DNA of 17,363 bases from CAYVSF01 sp046482855. GTDB taxonomy: Bacteria; Bacteroidota; Bacteroidia; Bacteroidales; UBA12077. The position numbers were made by a program, and so were the translations under genes. The notes beneath the pieces were generated by a model that worked only from the letters and a program-made list of their open reading frames with translations, searched no databases and had not been told where the DNA came from. Shown one piece after another: positions 1 to 7,047 of the stretch. The stretch spans positions 1 through 17,363 of the forward strand of contig JAWOEH010000133.1 in NCBI GenBank assembly GCA_046482855.1, given 5' to 3'. The first letter of the stretch is position 1. Every line of letters begins with the position of its first letter.

Positions 1-345
1 ACTTTTGGTGGCAACCCTTTGGCATGCGCTGCAGCACTAGCCGTTTTAGACACCCTGGAAAAGGAAAACTTGATACAGCAGACCCACGAAAAAGGAGAAT
101 GGCTTATGCAGCAATTACGAGCCCTAAATTCACCCCACATAAAAGAGGTGCGGGGCAAAGGATTGATGATTGGTGTAGCCTTCGATCAAGAAACCAAGCC
201 CCTGGTACAATTACTTTTTGAAAAAGGAATACTGGCCAACGCCACTGCAGGGAATATTCTGCGGCTGGTCCCTCCGCTTATCATTACTTATGAAGATATG
301 CAATTGCTGGTAAATAAAATTCAAGAAGCAATAAACGAATTATAG
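1..345 (+). CDS. argD: Acetylornithine (or succinylornithine) aminotransferase, C-terminal part
   Basis: This is the 3' end of a class-III PLP-dependent aminotransferase; the 5' part lies outside the window and the reading frame is open from base 1, giving 114 residues. ArgD makes N-acetylornithine from the semialdehyde using glutamate, in the cytoplasm. The visible start TFGGNPLACAAAL is the conserved segment whose Thr contacts the PLP phosphate of the partner subunit. The remainder (VRGKGLMIGV, then ILRLVPPLIIT near the C-terminus) matches the small C-terminal domain of ArgD-type enzymes. The stop TAG is 5 bp before argC, so the two are surely co-transcribed. Bacteroidota can use succinylated arginine intermediates, and the substrate form cannot be told from this fragment. 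Related omega-transaminases share these motifs, but the argC-argJ context makes ArgD the natural call. Confidence 0.93.
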   Translation, partial: TFGGNPLACAAALAVLDTLEKENLIQQTHEKGEWLMQQLRALNSPHIKEVRGKGLMIGVAFDQETKPLVQLLFEKGILANATAGNILRLVPPLIITYEDMQLLVNKIQEAINEL

Positions 346-350
346 GAAAC

Positions 351-1388
351 ATGATTAAAAAGCGAATAGGCATTATAGGTGCCACAGGATATACAGGATC
401 CGAATTAGTGCGCATACTCGTGAATCATCCACAAGTAGAGATTGCACTTATCACTTCCGAGAGTCGTGCAGGAGAAAAATTCTCCGATGTGCACCCCTTT
501 CTGGAGGGAATTGCCGATATGCCGCTGGTTTCGGCTAAAGAGATTGATAACTACACACTGGATTTAGTGTTTTTAGCCTTACCGCATGGCGTATCAATGG
601 ACTATGTAAAACAGTTTAAAGATAAACCCTTCAAAATTGTCGATCTTTCCGGTGACTTCCGATTACCTACAGCCGCAATTTACCAAGAGTGGTATAATAA
701 AGAACATGTTTTTGAGCAAGGCATTGAGGATGCAGTTTTTGGCAGTCCTGAGCTCTTTGGAAGCGATATAAAAAAAGCACGTCTGGTAGCAAACCCGGGA
801 TGTTACCCCACAAGTGCTATTCTGGGGGCCATGCCCCTGATAAAAGAGCAGCTCATTGAGCAACAGCCTCTTATTGTGGATTCGAAGTCCGGGGTAACAG
901 GTGCCGGCGTAAAAGCAAAAACAGGAAATATGTACTCCAATGTAAACGACAATTTTAAGGCTTATGCGCTAAAAAATCACCGCCATACGATTGAGATACA
1001 GGAAACACTCTCAGGCCTCACAGATAGCTCCATGCAGGTACAGTTTACCCCACATCTGTTACCGGTGGACAGAGGAATTCTGACAACCATTTATGCAAAA
1101 CCTGTAAAACCCATTCAGGAAGAAGCATTGCAAAACATCTATAAAAAGTACTATGCCGATGCTCCCTTTGTACGATTGCGCAAGCAGGCTCCTGCTATTA
1201 AAGAAGTTCGGGGAAGCAACTTCTGTGATATCTATGTTACCTACGACGAACGAACAAACTTAATTCTGGTAGTAACTGCTATCGACAATTTGGTAAAAGG
1301 AGCAGCCGGACAGGCGGTACAAAACATGAATCTGATGTTGGGATTAAGGGAATCCGAGGGGCTGCATATAGTTCCAATGCATCCATAA
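351..1388 (+). CDS. argC: N-acetyl-gamma-glutamyl-phosphate reductase
   Basis: Cytoplasmic NADPH-dependent reductase that converts N-acetylglutamyl phosphate to the semialdehyde, the substrate of ArgD. At 345 residues it has the usual length. The N-terminal Rossmann motif GATGYTGSELVRIL lies at residues 10-23. The active-site cysteine is Cys151 in NPGCYPTS, and the conserved His pair is at 210 and 212 (HRHTIEI). The ATG start follows an AGGAAA ribosome-binding site, and lies 5 bp after the argD stop. It is the middle gene of an argD-argC-argJ run. Nothing looks damaged, and all catalytic residues that can be judged are present. Confidence 0.97.
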   Translation: MIKKRIGIIGATGYTGSELVRILVNHPQVEIALITSESRAGEKFSDVHPFLEGIADMPLVSAKEIDNYTLDLVFLALPHGVSMDYVKQFKDKPFKIVDLSGDFRLPTAAIYQEWYNKEHVFEQGIEDAVFGSPELFGSDIKKARLVANPGCYPTSAILGAMPLIKEQLIEQQPLIVDSKSGVTGAGVKAKTGNMYSNVNDNFKAYALKNHRHTIEIQETLSGLTDSSMQVQFTPHLLPVDRGILTTIYAKPVKPIQEEALQNIYKKYYADAPFVRLRKQAPAIKEVRGSNFCDIYVTYDERTNLILVVTAIDNLVKGAAGQAVQNMNLMLGLRESEGLHIVPMHP

Positions 1389-1433
1389 TAACCTTACAAA
1401 ACAACAATACACAAAAACAGAAACACAATACCA

Positions 1434-2651
1434 ATGGACATGATTAAGAATTTAACGAATGTAAGAGGCATAAAATGCTGGGGTGCGCACACGGGAATTA
1501 AATCGTTGCGACGCGACCTGGCTATTATATATTCGGATGTGGTAGCCAGTGCTGCAGGCGTTTTTACGCTAAATAAGGTAACCGCTGCACCCGTAGATCT
1601 CACAAAAAAGCATATTGCCGACGGGAAAGCTCAAGCCATAGTCATAAATGCCGGAAATGCCAATGCCGCCACCGGTGAGCAAGGGCGAAAAGGTGCAGAG
1701 GCCATGGCTCAGACTCTGGCTGATGAAATGGGAATTGCGAAAGAACTGGTTCTGGTATCCTCCACAGGCATTATTGGTGAGCCTTTCCCAACCGATGAAA
1801 TTGTGGAAGGCATTAAGGAAAATGCTAAAAAATTATCGAAAAAGTCGAATGCCGGTTCGTTTACAGCCAACGCCATTCTTACTACCGATACCTTTGCAAA
1901 AGAGGGATTTACTGAATTTGATGTGGATGGCTATGAAGTGAATATGGCAGGAATAGCCAAAGGTTCAGGCATGATTCATCCCAATATGGCCACAATGCTT
2001 GCCTTTGTTGTTACCGATGCCGCCATTGAACCCCGTCTGCTGCAATCGATGGTAAAGGAGGCCGTTGACAAATCCTTTAATATGATCACCGTTGACGGTG
2101 ACACCTCCACCAACGACATGGTTTTGGTTCTGGCTAATGGGAAGGCACACAACGACGTTATAAAAACGGAGAAAGATCCGGGATACGACAGCCTGAAAGA
2201 GAACCTGGAAGAGATGATGGTACACTTGGCCAAGCAGATTGTGTCCGATGGCGAAGGTGCCTCCAAATTTATTCAGTATGAGGTAAAAAATGCTTCCTCA
2301 CTAGAATCGGCCCGTAAACTTATTCGGGAGATATCCGACTCCACCCTGGTTAAAGCTGCCATGTTTGGACGTGATCCCAATTGGGGGCGTGTGATTGGTG
2401 CTGCCGGAAATGCCGGCATACCGTTCGATTATACACAAACCGATCTCTACATGGGGAGTGATAAAACCCAGGTGAAAGTACTGGATAAAGGCGTACCGCA
2501 AACCTTCGACCGCAATATGATGAAGAAATTATTACGCGAGTCGCATATTCACATTATTCTTGATTTACATCAGGGTGAGGCCGAAGCCGTTGGTTGGGGT
2601 ACCGATCTTACTACCGATTATGTGATGTTTAACTCGGTATATACAACCTAA
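1434..2651 (+). CDS. argJ: Bifunctional ornithine acetyltransferase / N-acetylglutamate synthase
   Basis: ArgJ transfers the acetyl group from N-acetylornithine to glutamate, closing the acetyl cycle; some members also use acetyl-CoA. The protein is 405 residues, normal for the family, and self-cleaves before a Thr nucleophile. Here the cleavage segment GMIHPNMATMLAFV puts the nucleophile at Thr187. The oxyanion-hole motif STGIIG covers residues 110-115, and DGDTSTND follows the nucleophile. ATG 1434 is taken as start; a second in-frame ATG at 1440 is also possible. It lies 45 bp after argC on the same strand and is followed by a strong terminator, so it is the last gene of the operon. An acetyl-recycling enzyme suggests an acetylated rather than succinylated route, which is inference. 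Confidence 0.96.
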   Translation: MDMIKNLTNVRGIKCWGAHTGIKSLRRDLAIIYSDVVASAAGVFTLNKVTAAPVDLTKKHIADGKAQAIVINAGNANAATGEQGRKGAEAMAQTLADEMGIAKELVLVSSTGIIGEPFPTDEIVEGIKENAKKLSKKSNAGSFTANAILTTDTFAKEGFTEFDVDGYEVNMAGIAKGSGMIHPNMATMLAFVVTDAAIEPRLLQSMVKEAVDKSFNMITVDGDTSTNDMVLVLANGKAHNDVIKTEKDPGYDSLKENLEEMMVHLAKQIVSDGEGASKFIQYEVKNASSLESARKLIREISDSTLVKAAMFGRDPNWGRVIGAAGNAGIPFDYTQTDLYMGSDKTQVKVLDKGVPQTFDRNMMKKLLRESHIHIILDLHQGEAEAVGWGTDLTTDYVMFNSVYTT

Positions 2652-2673
2652 TGAATCAAATAGATCCTTTTTT

Positions 2674-2702
2674 AAACTCCCGGATACCGGGAGTTTTTTT
2701 TT
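2674..2702 (+). terminator. Rho-independent terminator of the arg operon
   Basis: A 10-bp perfect stem (AAACTCCCGG / CCGGGAGTTT) with a 3-base ATA loop runs directly into a long T tract. It starts 22 bp after the argJ stop and is oriented to end the argD-argC-argJ transcript. Confidence 0.93.
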
Positions 2703-2783
2703 GTTCCAACCAAAAATCCAGACGCTTGCGTTTTATTCCTGAAAATAGCTGGAGAAAGATGCGCGATGTTGAAAGATATCTTA

Positions 2784-2791
2784 TAGTTTTG
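2784..2791 (+). promoter_or_regulatory. Possible -7 box of the HAD gene
   Basis: TAGTTTTG matches the Bacteroidota -7 consensus TAnnTTTG exactly and lies 14 bp before the ATG at 2806, implying a very short leader. No good -33 TTTG is found 19-21 bp upstream, so the call rests on one element. Confidence 0.4.
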
Positions 2792-2805
2792 CAAAAAATT
2801 CACGC

Positions 2806-3390
2806 ATGGATTTAACTTGCCTTGACGGAACAAAAGCGCTCATATTTGATTTGGATGGAACCTTAGCCAATAGTATGCCTGCACATCTTGCAGCCTGGCA
2901 AAAAGTAGGCCAGGCCTATGGTTTCCATTACCACTCCGAGGAGTTGCAAAAATATGCAGGAATGCCGGGACAGGATATTGCAGCTATTATTATTCTCGAC
3001 AAAGGCCTCACAGCAACACCCGAAGAACTAATTGAAGCAAAAGAGGCTAATTTTCTTAACAGCTTAACGGAAGTAGAACCCATAAAGCCCATTGTTCGGT
3101 TGGTGGAAAAATACCACAAACAAATACCTATGAGTGTGGGTACCGGAAGTTTACGACATGTAGCACAAAAGGTACTAAAGCAAATTGGGCTGGCCGACAA
3201 AATTGACATTGTTGTTACTGCCGATGATGTAGAGCATCACAAGCCCGCCCCCGACACTTTTCTCAGGTGCGCCGATGCAATGGGAATTCAAGCTGAAAAC
3301 TGCATGGTATTTGAAGATGCTGAATTGGGTTTTCAGGCAGCCGAAAAAGCCGGGATGTTCTACATCGATGTGCGCCCCTTTTATCGCTAG
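2806..3390 (+). CDS. HAD-superfamily phosphatase/mutase, beta-phosphoglucomutase-like
   Basis: A 194-residue cytoplasmic HAD hydrolase of the beta-phosphoglucomutase / YqaB (fructose-1-phosphatase-like) subgroup. All four HAD motifs are visible: nucleophile DLDGT with Asp15 and acid/base Asp17, motif II Thr113 in VGTGS, motif III Lys146 in HHKPAPD, and motif IV Glu170-Asp171 in FEDAELG. The segment between motifs I and II is the small helical cap of subclass I that selects the sugar phosphate. It is monocistronic: an arg terminator precedes it and the next gene converges on it. The exact substrate (fructose-1-phosphate, beta-glucose-1-phosphate or 2-deoxyglucose-6-phosphate type) cannot be read from the sequence. 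Confidence 0.88.
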   Translation: MDLTCLDGTKALIFDLDGTLANSMPAHLAAWQKVGQAYGFHYHSEELQKYAGMPGQDIAAIIILDKGLTATPEELIEAKEANFLNSLTEVEPIKPIVRLVEKYHKQIPMSVGTGSLRHVAQKVLKQIGLADKIDIVVTADDVEHHKPAPDTFLRCADAMGIQAENCMVFEDAELGFQAAEKAGMFYIDVRPFYR

Positions 3391-3431
3391 CAAAAAGCAG
3401 GAAACAATACTATTCATATAGCATCAACCCA

Positions 3432-3641
3432 CTAATTCTTCTCTTCCGGATCCTTTATAAGCACGGCAAAGATAAACAACACCACTACCGATGCAACAAA
3501 CACAACAAATAGCGACGTTAATATTTTAGTCATTACCTCTTCCAGGTCGATCACATCCCAAATGCCAAGGAGCGATACAAGGGTTACAACTATTACTATG
3601 CCCACCAAAATAAAAGAGGTAACTCGTTTAATCTGTTTCAT
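3432..3641 (-). CDS. Small two-helix membrane protein, unknown function
   Basis: A 69-residue protein starting MKQIKRVTSF at ATG 3641. It has two hydrophobic segments, roughly residues 8-27 and 42-62, separated by a short acidic stretch (DVIDLEEV), and ends in the charged tail KDPEEKN. I do not recognise the family. The frame stays open upstream to a TTG at 3755, immediately after the ATPase stop, but the extra residues resemble no leader, so the ATG is preferred. It is the last gene of the minus-strand ABC operon, or has its own promoter in the 114-bp gap. It converges on the HAD gene with about 40 bp between stops and no clear terminator. Confidence 0.6.
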   Translation of the reverse strand: MKQIKRVTSFILVGIVIVVTLVSLLGIWDVIDLEEVMTKILTSLFVVFVASVVVLFIFAVLIKDPEEKN

Positions 3642-3755
3642 AATTTCGTATAGGTTAGGTTTGTATTTCAGAATAAAGAAAGAGACACTCCCTTTTTTAT
3701 GGCAAGTTACACAAAAGCATTTAAATACGCCATGCTCCTGAAGAAAACTCTGCAA

Positions 3756-4787
3756 CTAGTTATCAATGAACGATCTTACCAAACGATTTAAGTGATAAAA
3801 GGAGCGAATATATTCTTCTTGCTTATCGGGGAAGTATAGTTTACAAGCAAAAGGCTCATTACTGAGCAATGTTATCGAAAGATGCGGTGTAGTTAAGGAA
3901 GCATCCGCAGAGATTGCCACACCAATACGTGTTAACGCTTTTCGCAGCCAATAATCATCGAGTCGATCGGGGTTGTTCAGAACAACTGATGAAGTAAGTG
4001 TTTTGGGCATAAAAAAATCGCCTCGCCGTCGGTCGAAGGTTAAAAACTTACTTCTGAACACCTGTTCAAAGGAGTTATTCAGAATAAGATCCTCTGGTGC
4101 CCCTTCATGAAGTTCTTCCCTATTTAGAAGCCAGATTTTGTCCGCCTCTTGCAGGGCAATACTTAAATCGTGTGTAGAGAACAAAATCGTTTTATTTTGC
4201 TCCCGGGCAAGTTCATGAAGCAGATGAATAATTTCGTAGCGGTTGGGCAAATCCAGAAAAGCAGTAGGTTCATCCAAAAGAATAAACGGCGTATCCTGAG
4301 CCAGCGTTCGTGCCACCATGATACGTTGCCGCTCTCCATCGCTAATTTCGGTCAGATTATTTCGTGCCATGTGGCTCATGCCCACCTGTGCAATGGCACG
4401 CAAGGTGGCTTGCTTATCTCTCTTTTCCAAACGACCAAACCAATTGGTATACGGAGATCTTCCCAAAGCCACAAAATCGAAAACAGAAAGATTAGGGATG
4501 TTCACAATTTCGGTAGAAACAAAGCTTAACAACCGGGCAAATATATGTCGCGAATAGGCATTCAGCTCCTCTCCGCGAAAATGAATGGCTCCGCTAAGTG
4601 GCGGCTGCAGCCGCGCAATAGTACGCAACAACGTACTTTTTCCTACGCCATTTTTCCCAATCAGAGCGACCAATTCGCCTTCGCTGGCCGACAGGTTAAT
4701 TTGCTCAAATACCGTTTTATGCTGCCGTTCCCAGTAGCCAATAGCCACATTGTGTAAGGTTAATATGTCGGTTTTTGCGGGTTCCAT
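3756..4787 (-). CDS. Iron-complex/cobalamin-type ABC transporter ATP-binding protein with C-terminal extension
   Basis: ATPase subunit of a type-II (BtuCD/FecCDE-class) importer, 343 residues. Visible motifs are Walker A GKNGVGKST at 44-52, an ABC signature SDGERQR at 149-155 in place of LSGGQ, Walker B FILLDEPT with Asp172-Glu173, and the H-loop His206 in STHD. Canonical BtuD/FecE proteins are about 250-260 residues. Here roughly 85 more follow from about residue 258, rich in aromatic and basic residues, with no motif I recognise. The ATG lies 3 bp after the permease stop, so the genes are tightly coupled. Substrate is inferred as an iron chelate, heme or corrinoid; the sequence does not decide. 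Confidence 0.9.
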   Translation of the reverse strand: MEPAKTDILTLHNVAIGYWERQHKTVFEQINLSASEGELVALIGKNGVGKSTLLRTIARLQPPLSGAIHFRGEELNAYSRHIFARLLSFVSTEIVNIPNLSVFDFVALGRSPYTNWFGRLEKRDKQATLRAIAQVGMSHMARNNLTEISDGERQRIMVARTLAQDTPFILLDEPTAFLDLPNRYEIIHLLHELAREQNKTILFSTHDLSIALQEADKIWLLNREELHEGAPEDLILNNSFEQVFRSKFLTFDRRRGDFFMPKTLTSSVVLNNPDRLDDYWLRKALTRIGVAISADASLTTPHLSITLLSNEPFACKLYFPDKQEEYIRSFYHLNRLVRSFIDN

Positions 4788-4790
4788 TGG

Positions 4791-5828
4791 CTAGCTATTC
4801 ATTAAATTCAGACGACGGTTCTTAATAATAAGCCAGATAATGATAGGAATACCAATTAGAGCCGTAATGGAATTAATAGGCAAGGTACTATCGCTGCCGG
4901 GCAGCTGGGAAATGATATCGCTGAGTAACAACAAAATTGCACCAAGTAGCATACTCCCGGGTAATAATACCATATGGTTAGCGGTACGGAACAACATACG
5001 CGCAATATGCGGAATAACAATACCGATAAACCCTATGGGGCCGCAAAATGCAGTAACCGTTCCGGCCAGTAAGCTGGTACTGGTAAAGAGCAAAATACGC
5101 GTAGCCCGAATGTTCATGCCCATGCTACGAGCATAATTTTCGCCTACCATAAATACATTCAACATTTTCACGGAAAGTAACGACATGAGTAAGCCACCCC
5201 CCACAACCGGCAGCATTATTGCAAGCTGATCCATGGAAACACCTCCCAAGCTGCCCATTGTCCATACAATAAATGCCTTTAGCAAAGTTTCGCTGCTGAA
5301 ATACTGCAAAATACTTACCACAGCAGTGGCTCCGCTACCAAACATAATGCCCAGAATCAGCAGTGTCATAATATCACGCACACGTATGGAAATGGCAAGA
5401 ATTAATAGCAAAATCAAAGCAGACCCTACCCATGCAGCTCCCACTATCAACCAATTCCCTAAACTCATTAAGGTTTGGTACGATAAAAATGATGATACGC
5501 CCATCACCAGAATTGCAACCCCTAAACTAGCCCCTGCGCTAATACCTAATACATAAGGCCCTGCCAGGGGGTTTCGAAACACCGTTTGCATTTGCAATCC
5601 ACTAACAGCCAACCCCATACCAACAGCAACCGCGGTAAGGGCTTTAGGCAAACGAAATTGTAGAACTATGGCTTTCCATACGGCAGTGTCAGGCTCCTGC
5701 CCGGTAAGAATACGAAGCACCTCCTTTAGAGGAATTAGGGAAGATCCGATGAGCAAATCGGCTAAAAAGGCTGCTACCAAACCGATTATCAGAAGAATCC
5801 AAAGTATGTAACGTTGTTGTGTTGTCAA
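4791..5828 (-). CDS. BtuC/FecD-family ABC transporter permease
   Basis: Integral inner-membrane permease of 345 residues with about ten hydrophobic helices, the family norm. Family signatures are RNPLAGPYVLGISAGASLG at 85-103, GPIGFIGIVIPHIAR at 263-277, and LPGSMLLGAILLLLSD at 289-304. The first two line translocation and coupling regions in BtuC homologues. No ATG exists between the preceding in-frame stop (near 5885) and the first helix; the best start is TTG at 5828, giving LTTQQRYILW read as Met. One permease gene serves the system, so it presumably forms a homodimer. It lies between the lipoprotein binding protein (49-bp gap) and the ATPase (3-bp gap). Confidence 0.92.
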   Translation of the reverse strand: MTTQQRYILWILLIIGLVAAFLADLLIGSSLIPLKEVLRILTGQEPDTAVWKAIVLQFRLPKALTAVAVGMGLAVSGLQMQTVFRNPLAGPYVLGISAGASLGVAILVMGVSSFLSYQTLMSLGNWLIVGAAWVGSALILLLILAISIRVRDIMTLLILGIMFGSGATAVVSILQYFSSETLLKAFIVWTMGSLGGVSMDQLAIMLPVVGGGLLMSLLSVKMLNVFMVGENYARSMGMNIRATRILLFTSTSLLAGTVTAFCGPIGFIGIVIPHIARMLFRTANHMVLLPGSMLLGAILLLLSDIISQLPGSDSTLPINSITALIGIPIIIWLIIKNRRLNLMNS

Positions 5829-5877
5829 AACAGGACGACTTTTACTGGCAAAAATAGCAAACCTATGGAATATAAAC

Positions 5878-7047
5878 CTATTTCAAAGGCTTATAATAAA
5901 ACAAGGAATCGGTGGGCGTAAATTCCCGGGGATGAAAAAGCTGCATAAGCTCCTTCAAGAGCTCATGAGGTTCGGTAGCGCCACGCTCCCAAAAAGCACT
6001 CCCCCCTCCGGCCGATTGTGTAGCGTTGTTATTGTAGATGCGTGCAGTGTTATAGGGTGCAAAATTAGCAAACCGACTATCGTACTGGAGAATCTGCTTC
6101 TTGCTGTCGGCCTCTCCCAGATGAATCCATACTTCCGCATCGGAGGCCTGGGAAAACACTGTTTCAAGGCTCAACGCCTGACTTTTCCGATCGGCATTAT
6201 CGGGCCACAAAAAAAGCCCGCCGGCATCCTTTATCAGGTTAGCCATAAATGAGTTGCCACCAGGTACGTACCAGGTATCTTTATAAGGAAAGCCAGTAAG
6301 GACTTTAGGCTGATTGTCAAATCCTTCGGCCTTTCGGGTTAGCTCTGAATAGGCAGCATCCACCTGTTGAAAGTAGGCTTGGGCCTCGGGCAATTTATCG
6401 TAGAAGGCAGCTAAAAATAGTATCCATTCAGCCCTTCCCAAAGGTGTTGCTTCCAAATATTCAGCCACAAAAACCGTAGGAATATTTAGTTCATTCAGCT
6501 TTTGATTATAGCTGGCCACATTGCTGCCCACTCCGTAGGTAAATACCATGTCGGGAGATAGCCCCGCCATTAGCTCATAATTCAACGAACTTTCGTAGCC
6601 TACTTCATGCACTTCATCCTTCTTTACCCGTTCAAGTAGTTGTGGGGTAGTTACGAAACGCTTACCCGAAAGCCCTACCACCGAAGCCAACTCATTAATT
6701 TTATCCAAAAAACCTACATGTGTGGTTGACATGCAGATAACCCGTTTTACGGGAACCTGAATTACCTGATGGTGTCTGTAAGCTTCGGGAACCTTTTCAG
6801 GATCGGAGGTTAATACATAGGTAAACTCAATATTCTGTGCACCCTGCCATGGATCTTTCACTTTTAAGAGTGTAAATAATTCATGCTCATAAATAGCAAA
6901 TCCTCGGGCATACTGAAGATTCAATTTTTCAAGATCCTGTTCCGAAGAATCTTGCTGTTTTATTGATGTGGAACCACAGGCTGCAGTGAGGATGATAATA
7001 ATAAGAAGTCCTGCAATATTATGGGTTGATTTCAAGTGTAAAAACAT
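5878..7047 (-). CDS. Lipoprotein substrate-binding protein of the ABC importer (Peripla_BP_2 / BtuF-FecB class)
   Basis: A 389-residue binding protein from ATG 7047. It has a basic n-region, a hydrophobic stretch and the lipobox LTAAC, with the lipidated Cys at residue 24, so it should be membrane-anchored. After about 80 residues of N-terminal extension (ARGFAIYEHELFTLLKVK), the helical-backbone domain begins at PVKRVICMSTTH and contains AGLSPDMVFTYG. Extensions of this kind are common in Bacteroidota iron/B12 binding proteins, as I recall them. The reading frame continues upstream to 7143, but the signal peptide fixes the start at 7047, or less likely at ATG 7068. Either start overlaps the end of the TPR gene, which implies translational coupling. 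No TonB receptor is present in the window to reveal the ligand. Confidence 0.88.
   Translation of the reverse strand: MFLHLKSTHNIAGLLIIIILTAACGSTSIKQQDSSEQDLEKLNLQYARGFAIYEHELFTLLKVKDPWQGAQNIEFTYVLTSDPEKVPEAYRHHQVIQVPVKRVICMSTTHVGFLDKINELASVVGLSGKRFVTTPQLLERVKKDEVHEVGYESSLNYELMAGLSPDMVFTYGVGSNVASYNQKLNELNIPTVFVAEYLEATPLGRAEWILFLAAFYDKLPEAQAYFQQVDAAYSELTRKAEGFDNQPKVLTGFPYKDTWYVPGGNSFMANLIKDAGGLFLWPDNADRKSQALSLETVFSQASDAEVWIHLGEADSKKQILQYDSRFANFAPYNTARIYNNNATQSAGGGSAFWERGATEPHELLKELMQLFHPREFTPTDSLFYYKPLK

Noticed and set aside
3642..3755. Longer version of the small membrane protein from TTG 3755
   Set aside because: The extra residues show no leader or conserved features, and a good ATG precedes the first helix at 3641.
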